From NCBI GenBank assembly GCA_002366675.1, contig DFBO01000271.1, positions 1 to 5,731 on the forward strand: a DNA stretch of 5,731 nucleotides, read 5' to 3'. The translations under genes and the position numbers were made by a program. The stretch comes from Flavobacteriaceae bacterium UBA3078 (GTDB lineage: Bacteria; Bacteroidota; Bacteroidia; Flavobacteriales; Flavobacteriaceae). Below, one piece after another: positions 1 through 5,731 of the stretch. Position 1 is the stretch's first letter, and the number at the start of each line of letters is the position of its first letter. Below the pieces are notes generated by a model. It did no database searches and had not been told where the DNA came from. It worked only from the letters and a program-made list of their open reading frames with translations.

Positions 1-1
1 G

Positions 2-40
2 ATTTCCAAGATTGAGGATTTGGTTGATTTTATCGTTTAA
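2..40 (+). CDS. Possible C-terminal tail of an upstream gene (partial)
   Basis: The frame opening at base 2 reads ISKIEDLVDFIV and then a TAA stop at 38-40. Twelve codons are too few to identify a family. The frame could equally be open by chance, although a gene ending about 70 nt before ileS would fit the dense packing seen here. The short inverted repeat that begins inside it and runs past the stop is weak support for a gene end at this place. Confidence 0.25.
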   Translation: MSKIEDLVDFIV

Positions 41-57
41 ATTACTATTAATCAACC
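22..57 (+). repeat. Inverted repeat, possible weak terminator of the upstream gene
   Basis: GGTTGATT at 22-29 is exactly reverse-complementary to AATCAACC at 50-57, giving an 8-bp stem around a 20-nt AT-rich loop. The right arm is followed by a pyrimidine-rich stretch (58-69) but not by a clean T-run. The loop is long and the left arm overlaps the possible upstream coding tail, so a strong terminator is unlikely. It may be a weak terminator or chance. Confidence 0.3.
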
Positions 58-78
58 TTCATTTTCCTCAAAATTCCT

Positions 79-86
79 TAATTTCG
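79..86 (+). promoter_or_regulatory. Candidate Bacteroidota -7 promoter element for ileS
   Basis: TAATTTCG at 79-86 matches the Bacteroidota -7 consensus TAnnTTTG at five of six fixed positions. Transcription would start roughly 7 nt downstream, leaving a leader of under 20 nt before the ileS ATG at 111. No convincing -33 TTTG/TTG element is seen at the usual distance, and AT-rich DNA produces such matches by chance. The leader is too short for a T-box or other riboswitch. Confidence 0.35.
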
Positions 87-110
87 CAACTTGAAATGAA
101 ATAGGATAAA

Positions 111-3100
111 ATGAGCACAAAATTCCCTGAATATAAAGGACTTGACTTACCAAATGTAGCTAATGAAATAAGCAACTATTGGCAAGAAAACAATATATTT
201 GAAAAAAGCGTTTCTACACGAGAAGGCAGCAAACCGTTTGTGTTTTTCGAAGGGCCTCCTTCAGCTAATGGATTACCTGGAGTACACCATGTGTTGGCTC
301 GTGCTATTAAAGATATTTTTCCTCGATATAAAACCATGAAAGGGTTTCAAGTTAAGCGTAAAGCTGGTTGGGATACGCATGGATTGCCTATAGAACTTGG
401 AGTTGAAAAGGAATTAGGAATTACTAAAGAAGATATTGGTAAAACCATTTCTGTTGAAGATTATAATGCAGCTTGTAGAAAAGCTGTGATGCGTTATACA
501 GATGTTTGGAACGACCTGACTCAAAAAATGGGTTATTGGGTAGATATGGACGATCCATACATTACCTACGAACCAAAATACATGGAATCGGTTTGGTGGT
601 TGTTAAAGGAGATTTACAACAAGAGCTTACTTTACAAAGGCTATACTATTCAGCCATATTCACCAAAAGCAGGAACTGGATTAAGCTCTCATGAGTTAAA
701 CCAACCTGGAACATACCAAGATGTTACAGATACCACAGTTGTTGCACAATTTAAAGCTAATGAAAGTTCACTTCCAGATTTTTTACAAAACGAAGGAACA
801 ATCTACTTTCTAGCTTGGACAACAACACCTTGGACATTGCCTAGTAATACAGCCTTAACGGTTGGATCAAAAATTGAATACGTTTTAGTTGAAACATATA
901 ATCAATATACCTTTGAACCAATAAATGTTGTTTTAGCAAAGCCGTTAGTAAATAAACAATTCGATGGTAAGTTTAAAAAGGTAGATACAAAACCAGAATT
1001 ATTAGAATATAAATCTGGTGACAAAAAAATTCCGTTTTACGTTGTAAAAGAATTTAAAGGGAAAGATTTAGTAGGAATCACCTACGAACAATTGTTGCCA
1101 TATACGTTACCAAATGATAACCCTGAAAATGCATTTAGAGTTATTTCTGGAGATTTCGTTACTACTGAAGACGGAACAGGAATCGTACATACAGCTCCAA
1201 CTTTCGGGCAAGATGATGCTATGGTTGCAAAACAAGCAACACCAGAAGTGCCTCCAATGTTGGTAAAGGATGAAGATGGAAACTTGGTACCTCTTGTAGA
1301 TTTGCAAGGTCGCTTTAGACCAGAAATGGGCGAATTTGCAGGTAAGTATGTAAAAAACGAATATTATAACGATGGTGAAGCGCCAGAACGTTCTATTGAT
1401 GTGGAACTCGCCATTAAATTAAAAGAAGAAAACAAAGCTTTTAAGGTTGAAAAATATAAGCACAGTTATCCAAATTGTTGGAGAACAGATAAACCAATTC
1501 TATATTATCCTTTAGATTCTTGGTTTATTAAAGTGACTGATGTTAAAGACAGAATGTTCGAATTGAACGAAACTATTAACTGGAAACCAAAATCAACAGG
1601 AACTGGTCGTTTTGGAAACTGGTTAGCAAATGCGAATGATTGGAATTTATCGCGTTCACGTTATTGGGGAATTCCATTACCAATTTGGAGAACCGAAGAT
1701 GGAAAAGAAGAAATCTGTATTGGTTCTGTTGAAGAATTAAAAGCTGAAATGGAACGTGCTGTTGAGGCTGGCGTTCTTGCTAAAGATATTTTCGAAGATT
1801 TTGAAGTTGGAAACAATTCCGAAGAGAACTATGCCAAAATAGATTTACATAAGAATATTGTTGATGAAATTGTTTTAGTTTCAAAAAGCGGACAACCAAT
1901 GAAACGTGAAGCAGATTTAATTGATGTTTGGTTCGATTCAGGTTCTATGCCTTATGCACAATGGCATTATCCGTTTGAGAATAAAGAAAAAGTTGATGAA
2001 AATAAATCTTTTCCAGCAGATTTTATAGCAGAAGGTGTTGATCAAACACGTGGATGGTTCTATACACTTCATGCTATAGGAACTATGGTTTTCAATTCGG
2101 TTGCTTATAAAAATGTGGTTTCTAACGGATTAGTTCTTGACAAAAACGGACAAAAAATGTCTAAACGTCTTGGGAATGCTACAGATCCATTTGAAACCCT
2201 ATCGAATTATGGGGCAGATGCCACACGTTGGTACATGATTGCAAATGCCAATCCTTGGGATAATTTAAAATTTGATGTGGATGGAATTGAAGAAGTAAAG
2301 CGTAAATTCTTCGGAACACTTTATAATACATACTCTTTCTTTACATTATATTCCAATCTGGACAACTTTAGTTATACTGAAGCAGATATTCCGTTAAACG
2401 AAAGACCTGAAATTGATAGATGGATTTTGTCCGAATTACATACGTTAATTCAAAAAGTAGATGCGTTTTATGCAGATTACGAACCAACAAGAGCTGCTAG
2501 AGCCATTTCAGATTTCACACAAGATTATGTAAGTAACTGGTTTGTACGTTTAAGTAGAAGACGTTTCTGGAAAGGAGATTATCAACAAGATAAAATATCG
2601 GCTTACCAAACATTATATACATGTATGGTAACTATAGCCAAGTTAGGAGCACCAATTGCGCCTTTCTTTATGGATAGATTATATCTAGATTTAAATTCAG
2701 TAACTAATAAAGAAACTTTTGAAAGTGTTCATTTAGCTAATTTCCCAGTTTTTGATGCTGCTTTTGTAGATAAGAGTTTAGAACGCAAAATGGAAGCAGC
2801 TCAAACAATATCTTCTTTGGTGTTATCGTTAAGAGCTAAAGAAAAGATTAAAGTACGTCAGCCATTGCAAAAAATCATGATTCCTATTGAGAATGAACAG
2901 CAAAAGGAGGAAATTTTAGCAGTAGCCAGTTTGATTAAGCATGAAGTAAATGTAAAGGAAGTAGAACTTTTAGAAGATGCTTCAGATATTTTGGTAAAAC
3001 AAATAAAGCCTAATTTTAAGGCTCTTGGACCTCGTTTTGGTAAGGATATGAAAGCTGTTTCGGCACTAATTCAACAGTTTAATGCGGATGATATCAAAAA

Positions 3101-3515
3101 AATCGAACAAAATGGTGTTTTAGACGTTGAAGTTAACGAAAAAAATATTACTTTAGAACTTGCTGATGTTGAAATAACATCGCAAGATATCGAAGGTTGG
3201 TTAGTGGCCAACGAAGGGTCGTTAACAGTTGCTTTAGATGTTACTATTTCTGAAGATTTACGAAAAGAAGGGATTGCTCGTGAGCTCGTTAATCGTATTC
3301 AAAATTTACGGAAAGACTCTGGTTATGAAGTGACAGATAGAATAGATGTTATTCTACAAAAAGATGAAAAAATAGTGGATGCTGTACAAAAGAACATGGC
3401 GTATATTAAGGCAGAAACTTTAACAGAAGAATTAGAAATAAAAGACCAAATAAATAATGGTATAGAAGTTGTATTTGACGATGTAAACACCAAATTATTT
3501 ATTCAAAAACATTAA
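111..3515 (+). CDS. ileS: Isoleucyl-tRNA synthetase, type 2 (eukaryote-like), with swapped GVHH signature
   Basis: This cytoplasmic enzyme joins isoleucine to tRNA-Ile using ATP and hydrolyses wrongly attached valine. The 1134 residues are a full length for Bacteroidota IleRS. In order one sees the class I nucleotide-binding segment with PPSANG then GVHH at residues 57-60, GWDTHGLPIE (86-95), the editing domain with WTTTPWTLPSN (236-246) and GTGIVHTAP followed by an Asp pair (355-369), EGVDQTRGWF (641-650), KMSKR (682-686), and the anticodon-binding domain with DRWILSEL (769-776) and SNWFVRLSRRRFW (808-820). The C-terminal part carries LGPRFGK (972-978) and has no cysteine after residue 838, so the zinc finger of type 1 bacterial IleRS is absent; this marks type 2. 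HxGH is changed to GxHH, and KMSKS to KMSKR. The ATG at 111 precedes the conserved N-terminus and follows an A-rich leader with AGGA at 103-106. The next gene starts 4 nt after the stop. The family call is near certain. Confidence 0.98.
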   Translation: MSTKFPEYKGLDLPNVANEISNYWQENNIFEKSVSTREGSKPFVFFEGPPSANGLPGVHHVLARAIKDIFPRYKTMKGFQVKRKAGWDTHGLPIELGVEKELGITKEDIGKTISVEDYNAACRKAVMRYTDVWNDLTQKMGYWVDMDDPYITYEPKYMESVWWLLKEIYNKSLLYKGYTIQPYSPKAGTGLSSHELNQPGTYQDVTDTTVVAQFKANESSLPDFLQNEGTIYFLAWTTTPWTLPSNTALTVGSKIEYVLVETYNQYTFEPINVVLAKPLVNKQFDGKFKKVDTKPELLEYKSGDKKIPFYVVKEFKGKDLVGITYEQLLPYTLPNDNPENAFRVISGDFVTTEDGTGIVHTAPTFGQDDAMVAKQATPEVPPMLVKDEDGNLVPLVDLQGRFRPEMGEFAGKYVKNEYYNDGEAPERSIDVELAIKLKEENKAFKVEKYKHSYPNCWRTDKPILYYPLDSWFIKVTDVKDRMFELNETINWKPKSTGTGRFGNWLANANDWNLSRSRYWGIPLPIWRTEDGKEEICIGSVEELKAEMERAVEAGVLAKDIFEDFEVGNNSEENYAKIDLHKNIVDEIVLVSKSGQPMKREADLIDVWFDSGSMPYAQWHYPFENKEKVDENKSFPADFIAEGVDQTRGWFYTLHAIGTMVFNSVAYKNVVSNGLVLDKNGQKMSKRLGNATDPFETLSNYGADATRWYMIANANPWDNLKFDVDGIEEVKRKFFGTLYNTYSFFTLYSNLDNFSYTEADIPLNERPEIDRWILSELHTLIQKVDAFYADYEPTRAARAISDFTQDYVSNWFVRLSRRRFWKGDYQQDKISAYQTLYTCMVTIAKLGAPIAPFFMDRLYLDLNSVTNKETFESVHLANFPVFDAAFVDKSLERKMEAAQTISSLVLSLRAKEKIKVRQPLQKIMIPIENEQQKEEILAVASLIKHEVNVKEVELLEDASDILVKQIKPNFKALGPRFGKDMKAVSALIQQFNADDIKKIEQNGVLDVEVNEKNITLELADVEITSQDIEGWLVANEGSLTVALDVTISEDLRKEGIARELVNRIQNLRKDSGYEVTDRIDVILQKDEKIVDAVQKNMAYIKAETLTEELEIKDQINNGIEVVFDDVNTKLFIQKH

Positions 3516-3519
3516 GAAT

Positions 3520-3900
3520 ATGTCGGAAGATTTAAAAGTAAGATATTCAGATAAAGATTTAGCAGAATTTAAAACGCTAATACAAGAGAAAATTGATAAA
3601 GCACAGCACGATTTAGAATTGATAAAAAGTGCCTATATGAATGACCTTAATAATGGGACAGATGATACTTCTCCTACCTTTAAAGCATTTGAAGAAGGAA
3701 GCGAAACCATGAGCAAAGAAGCTAATTCACAATTAGCAATTAGACAAGAAAAGTTTATTCGCGATTTAAAAAATGCACTTATTAGAATTGAAAATAAAAC
3801 GTATGGAGTTTGTCGTGTTACTAAAAAACTTATTGGTAAAGAACGCCTAAAATTAGTGCCACATGCCACGTTAAGTATTGAGGCAAAAAACATGCAATAG
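3520..3900 (+). CDS. dksA: DksA/TraR family transcription regulator with degenerate zinc finger
   Basis: DksA-type proteins insert a coiled coil into the secondary channel of RNA polymerase and adjust initiation, often with ppGpp. The 126-residue product has a charged helical N-terminal half (about 10-45), an acidic turn GTDDTSP (46-52) where the coiled-coil tip would lie, a second helix (about 56-92), and the C-terminal globular motif YGVC...IGKERL...VPHATLSIEAK (95-123). Of the four zinc cysteines of classical DksA only C98 remains; the others align with T101, S119 and A122. Zinc binding is therefore unlikely. From memory this is the usual form in Flavobacteriaceae rather than damage, since the surrounding motif is intact. 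The gene starts 4 nt after the ileS stop, so it very likely shares the ileS transcript and has no promoter of its own. Family membership is firm; a DksA-like role is inferred from the family. Confidence 0.9.
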   Translation: MSEDLKVRYSDKDLAEFKTLIQEKIDKAQHDLELIKSAYMNDLNNGTDDTSPTFKAFEEGSETMSKEANSQLAIRQEKFIRDLKNALIRIENKTYGVCRVTKKLIGKERLKLVPHATLSIEAKNMQ

Positions 3901-3920
3901 ATTTCTAAATTGTTAGAAAT
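3901..3920 (+). repeat. AT-rich perfect hairpin directly after the dksA-like stop codon
   Basis: ATTTCTAA (3901-3908) and TTAGAAAT (3913-3920) form a perfect 8-bp stem around the loop ATTG. In RNA it could extend by a G-U and an A-U pair into the stop codon (3899-3900 with 3921-3922). It begins at the first base after the stop and lies 14 nt before the terminator stem. Its low GC content makes it weak as a terminator; it may act as a 3'-end stabiliser or simply be part of a double hairpin. Confidence 0.5.
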
Positions 3921-3934
3921 TTCAAATATTATAT

Positions 3935-3969
3935 AAGCGCTTCAATTTATTGAAGCGCTTTTTTATTTT
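3935..3969 (+). terminator. Strong intrinsic terminator of the ileS-dksA transcript
   Basis: The arms 3935-3945 and 3950-3960 (core AAGCGCTTCA / TGAAGCGCTT) pair perfectly over 11 bp around a 4-nt TTTA loop. The T-tract runs from 3959 to 3964 and continues as ATTTT. This is a textbook Rho-independent terminator for the + strand. There is no T-tract on the opposite side, so it should act in one direction only. The tract ends exactly at the ATG (3970) of the next gene. Confidence 0.9.
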
Positions 3970-4590
3970 ATGAAGCACATTATATTTATAGTATTCTTGT
4001 TTTTCGTTTTTCAGATACAAGCACAAAAAATAACCAACAAATCTTTTTCTTCTGAAGAGGTTTCGACATTAATTATCGATGGAAGTTCCATTTTTAAAAT
4101 TAGCATCGAAACAGCAAAAGCAAAAACTATTTCAATACAATCCTTTGTAGAAGGCGAAAATAACGAACACGTTGTTTTGTTAGCCGAAATTAAAAACAAT
4201 CAGCTACTCGTTTCTAGTGTTTATCAACCATTATATGTTGCTGCCAACGATAAGTTAAGCGTTCATAAACTTATATCCATAGAATTACAAATTACTATTC
4301 CTGAAAATTTTGTAGTCTCTATATCTAGTGACATAGCTTCTGTATTTATGTCGGGAAATTATAAGCAAGTCACATCCGAATTATTAAATGGGTCATTTAA
4401 TGCTGAAAATTTTTATGGAAATTTAGTAGTTAATACCATTCATGGAGATATTCATTTAGCAACAAATCAAGCTATAGTTGAGGTTTCAAGTAAACATGGA
4501 ATAATGAGTCAAGAAATTTTAGACGTAGGAAAACAACAAATATCTTTAAATTCTATAAATGGGAATATAACTGTTACCAAAACTGAATAA
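3970..4590 (+). CDS. Exported hypothetical protein with DUF4097-like beta repeats
   Basis: The 206-residue product begins with a signal peptide: M-K-H, a hydrophobic run (residues 4-16), then likely cleavage after I-Q-A at residue 18. There is no lipobox cysteine, and I find no cysteine anywhere in the protein, so it should be a soluble periplasmic or secreted protein rather than a lipoprotein. The mature part alternates short beta strands with glycine turns. In the second half turns recur at G129, G141, G150, G159, G177 and G198, as in HGDIHL and NGNITV, which suggests the right-handed beta architecture of DUF4097/DUF2807-type putative adhesins. No catalytic motif is seen and the function is unknown. 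The ATG at 3970 gives a proper signal peptide, so it is the likely start although it abuts a strong terminator. No Shine-Dalgarno sequence precedes it. Expression may depend on terminator read-through or an unseen promoter. Confidence 0.8.
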   Translation: MKHIIFIVFLFFVFQIQAQKITNKSFSSEEVSTLIIDGSSIFKISIETAKAKTISIQSFVEGENNEHVVLLAEIKNNQLLVSSVYQPLYVAANDKLSVHKLISIELQITIPENFVVSISSDIASVFMSGNYKQVTSELLNGSFNAENFYGNLVVNTIHGDIHLATNQAIVEVSSKHGIMSQEILDVGKQQISLNSINGNITVTKTE

Positions 4591-4596
4591 TATGTC

Positions 4597-4604
4597 TATT
4601 TTTG
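4597..4604 (+). promoter_or_regulatory. Candidate Bacteroidota -7 promoter element for lspA
   Basis: TATTTTTG at 4597-4604 matches TAnnTTTG at all fixed positions and lies just after the stop codon of the exported protein gene. Transcription would start near 4611, giving a leader of about 80 nt before the lspA ATG. No clear TTTG/TTG -33 element lies at the usual distance upstream, so the call rests on one motif in AT-rich DNA. A promoter is plausible because lspA stands 103 nt from the previous gene and behind the strong terminator at 3935-3969. Confidence 0.4.
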
Positions 4605-4693
4605 AAGCATAAATACAAACACGTTAGTTTGAGTGAAATTGCCTAGTAATTTTATAACGAAAACAAGTGACTTATAATTAGTTTTAATTTTTT

Positions 4694-5314
4694 ATGACCA
4701 TAAAAAAATCGATTCTTTTCATCATTCTTATTTTGTTAATAGACCAAATAAGCAAAGTCTATATTAAAACACATTTTGTTATTGGTGAAGAGTTAGAAGT
4801 ATTCTCATGGTTTAAAATTTATTTTGTTGAAAACGACGGGATGGCTTGGGGAACAAAACTGAGTGATTTTATCTCTTTTATTTCAGACAGAACAGCTAAA
4901 TTATCTTTAACAATATTTAGAATTGTAGCCATTTTTGGAATTGGATATTGGTTATACGATTCTGTAAAGAAACAAAGTCCGAATGTTTTAATTTGGGCCA
5001 TTGTTTTCATATTTGCTGGAGCCTTAGGAAATATTTTGGATTCCGTTTTTTATGGCGTGTTATTTAACGATAGTTATGGGCAAGTAGCATCGTTTTTACC
5101 AACCGAAGGAGGTTATGATAGTTTGCTTCATGGTAAAGTAGTAGACATGCTGTATTTTCCAATATGGAAAGGTTATTTGCCAGAATGGATACCTTTTTAT
5201 GGAGGTGACTATTTCACGTTTTTCGAACCTGTTTTTAATGTAGCTGATGTGGCAATTAGTACAGGTTTTGGAATGCTAATTTTCTTTAATAAAAAGGCGT
5301 TTACTAAAGACTAA
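4694..5314 (+). CDS. lspA: Lipoprotein signal peptidase (signal peptidase II)
   Basis: LspA is an inner-membrane aspartyl protease that cuts the signal peptide from diacylglyceryl-prolipoproteins just before the lipid-bearing cysteine. The 206-residue product shows the family blocks in order: DQISK at 17-21, ENDGMAWG at 46-53, AGALGNILDS at 108-117, VVDM at 149-152 and FNVAD at 181-185. The catalytic pair should be D151 and D185. Four hydrophobic segments (about 5-24, 71-89, 98-119 and 178-198) fit the four-helix fold. The protein is longer than the usual 160-170 residues; the extra length lies between the GN-D block and VVD (about 120-147) and between VVD and FNVAD (about 153-178), probably outside the membrane. 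As I recall, this enlargement is common in Bacteroidota. The ATG at 4694 gives the expected short basic N-terminus (KK) before helix 1. The stop is directly adjacent to that of the convergent next gene. Confidence 0.96.
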   Translation: MTIKKSILFIILILLIDQISKVYIKTHFVIGEELEVFSWFKIYFVENDGMAWGTKLSDFISFISDRTAKLSLTIFRIVAIFGIGYWLYDSVKKQSPNVLIWAIVFIFAGALGNILDSVFYGVLFNDSYGQVASFLPTEGGYDSLLHGKVVDMLYFPIWKGYLPEWIPFYGGDYFTFFEPVFNVADVAISTGFGMLIFFNKKAFTKD

Positions 5315-5731
5315 TTAATAGGTGTAAACCTGCTTTGGTGTCACACAATAATCCAAAGCGATATCATTTTTAAAAATACCATTAATTTTAGTTTCAGCTT
5401 CAAAAAAAGATAAGCCTATTTTTATAGTTTCTGGGTTGCATTCAGCTAAAAATTTATCGTAAAATCCTTTTCCATAACCAACTCTGTGTCCTTGCAAATC
5501 GAATGCTAAAAGAGGCACAAAAACTACTTGTATAGAACTTGGAGCGATGGCAATACCATCAATAGGTTCTGGAATGTTGTAACTATTTTTTTTTATTACA
5601 GTATTATCAGTTAAAAGAAAATTAGTCAAGCTTCCTGAAGAAAAATCACTTTTTGAAATCACAATATTTTTGTCTTTTCCAGAAAGGATGTTTAAAATAT
5701 AATCGGTATTCACTTCTTTGTATTCTTCAAT
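5315..5731 (-). CDS. 5-formyltetrahydrofolate cyclo-ligase, C-terminal part (cut by window edge)
   Basis: This enzyme (methenyltetrahydrofolate synthetase) uses ATP to turn 5-formyltetrahydrofolate into 5,10-methenyltetrahydrofolate, returning the storage folate to one-carbon metabolism in the cytoplasm. The visible 138 residues include IEEYKEVNT at the edge (the region matching the substrate-side motif), NIPEPIDG (about residue 53), VVFVPLLAFD (about 69-78) and the nucleotide-binding glycine motif GYGKGFYD (85-92; bases 5456-5479), ending in VTPKQVYTY. The full family length is about 185-195 residues, so roughly 50 N-terminal residues lie beyond 5731. A GTG at 5711-5713 could be read as a start, but the frame stays open to the window edge and IEEYKEV before it fits the family, so that GTG is an internal valine. 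The stop touches that of lspA, and no separate terminator is seen. E. coli equivalents are called ygfA/fau. Confidence 0.93.
   Translation of the reverse strand: MEEYKEVNTDYILNILSGKDKNIVISKSDFSSGSLTNFLLTDNTVIKKNSYNIPEPIDGIAIAPSSIQVVFVPLLAFDLQGHRVGYGKGFYDKFLAECNPETIKIGLSFFEAETKINGIFKNDIALDYCVTPKQVYTY

Noticed and set aside
41..110. T-box or other riboswitch leader for ileS
   Set aside because: The space before ileS is too short and shows no specifier stem or T-box sequence.
506..694. 62-codon open frame on the + strand inside ileS
   Set aside because: It lies wholly within the conserved catalytic region of ileS in another frame, has no recognisable motif, and is best explained as a shadow.
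1107..1307. 66-codon open frame on the - strand inside ileS
   Set aside because: It is antisense to the conserved editing domain. Its Cys/Ile/Ser-rich composition is typical of antisense translation of AT-rich genes, and it lacks any family motif.
3811..3888. Missing cysteines as a sign of a decaying pseudogene
   Set aside because: The frame is intact, the rest of the C-terminal motif is conserved, and this cysteine-poor form matches what I recall as usual in Flavobacteriaceae.
3633..3893. 86-codon open frame on the - strand opposite the dksA-like gene
   Set aside because: The + strand frame has clear DksA family motifs over the same bases; the antisense frame has none.
4819..5010. 63-codon open frame on the - strand inside lspA
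   Set aside because: It is antisense to a membrane helix and the NxGxAwG region of lspA, with no independent support.
5711..5713. GTG as the start codon of the folate cyclo-ligase gene
   Set aside because: The frame continues upstream to the window edge with family-like residues (IEEYKE), and starting here would remove about 50 N-terminal residues of the enzyme.
1..5731. Mobile element, CRISPR array, tRNA or rRNA genes, or a novel defence-type cluster
   Set aside because: No terminal repeats, transposase or integrase motifs, regularly spaced repeats or tRNA-like cloverleaf were seen; all long frames have ordinary housekeeping explanations except one exported hypothetical protein.

Overview
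The window comes from an AT-rich bacterial genome of the Bacteroidota, most likely the family Flavobacteriaceae. Four things point there: a eukaryote-like type 2 isoleucyl-tRNA synthetase, a DksA/TraR-type protein that has lost most of its zinc cysteines, an enlarged LspA, and TAnnTTTG-like promoter matches. The genus cannot be told from the sequence. All five substantial reading frames look intact; only the last is cut by the window edge.

Layout. Positions 1-110 hold a possible 12-codon tail of an upstream gene, a small inverted repeat and a possible promoter. ileS (111-3515, +) is followed after 4 nt by a dksA-like regulator gene (3520-3900, +), so the two are very probably cotranscribed. 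Two tandem hairpins follow; the second is a clear intrinsic terminator whose T-tract runs into the start codon of a small exported beta-repeat protein (3970-4590, +). A 103-nt gap with a candidate promoter precedes lspA (4694-5314, +), the lipoprotein signal peptidase. The 3' part of a 5-formyltetrahydrofolate cyclo-ligase gene (5315-5731, -) meets lspA tail to tail with no base between the two stop codons.

Function. These are mostly housekeeping genes: tRNA-Ile charging, growth-rate or stringent-type transcription control, lipoprotein maturation and folate metabolism. ileS and lspA are also neighbours in many other bacteria, including E. coli; here a dksA-like gene and an exported protein gene lie between them. 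I see no mobile element, CRISPR array, RNA gene or defence system, and nothing that looks like a wholly new system. The most notable point is that the class I signature of IleRS reads GVHH instead of HxGH. This swap of the first and third positions has been linked to very high mupirocin resistance in type 2 IleRS. The second is the terminator placed directly against the start of the exported protein gene.
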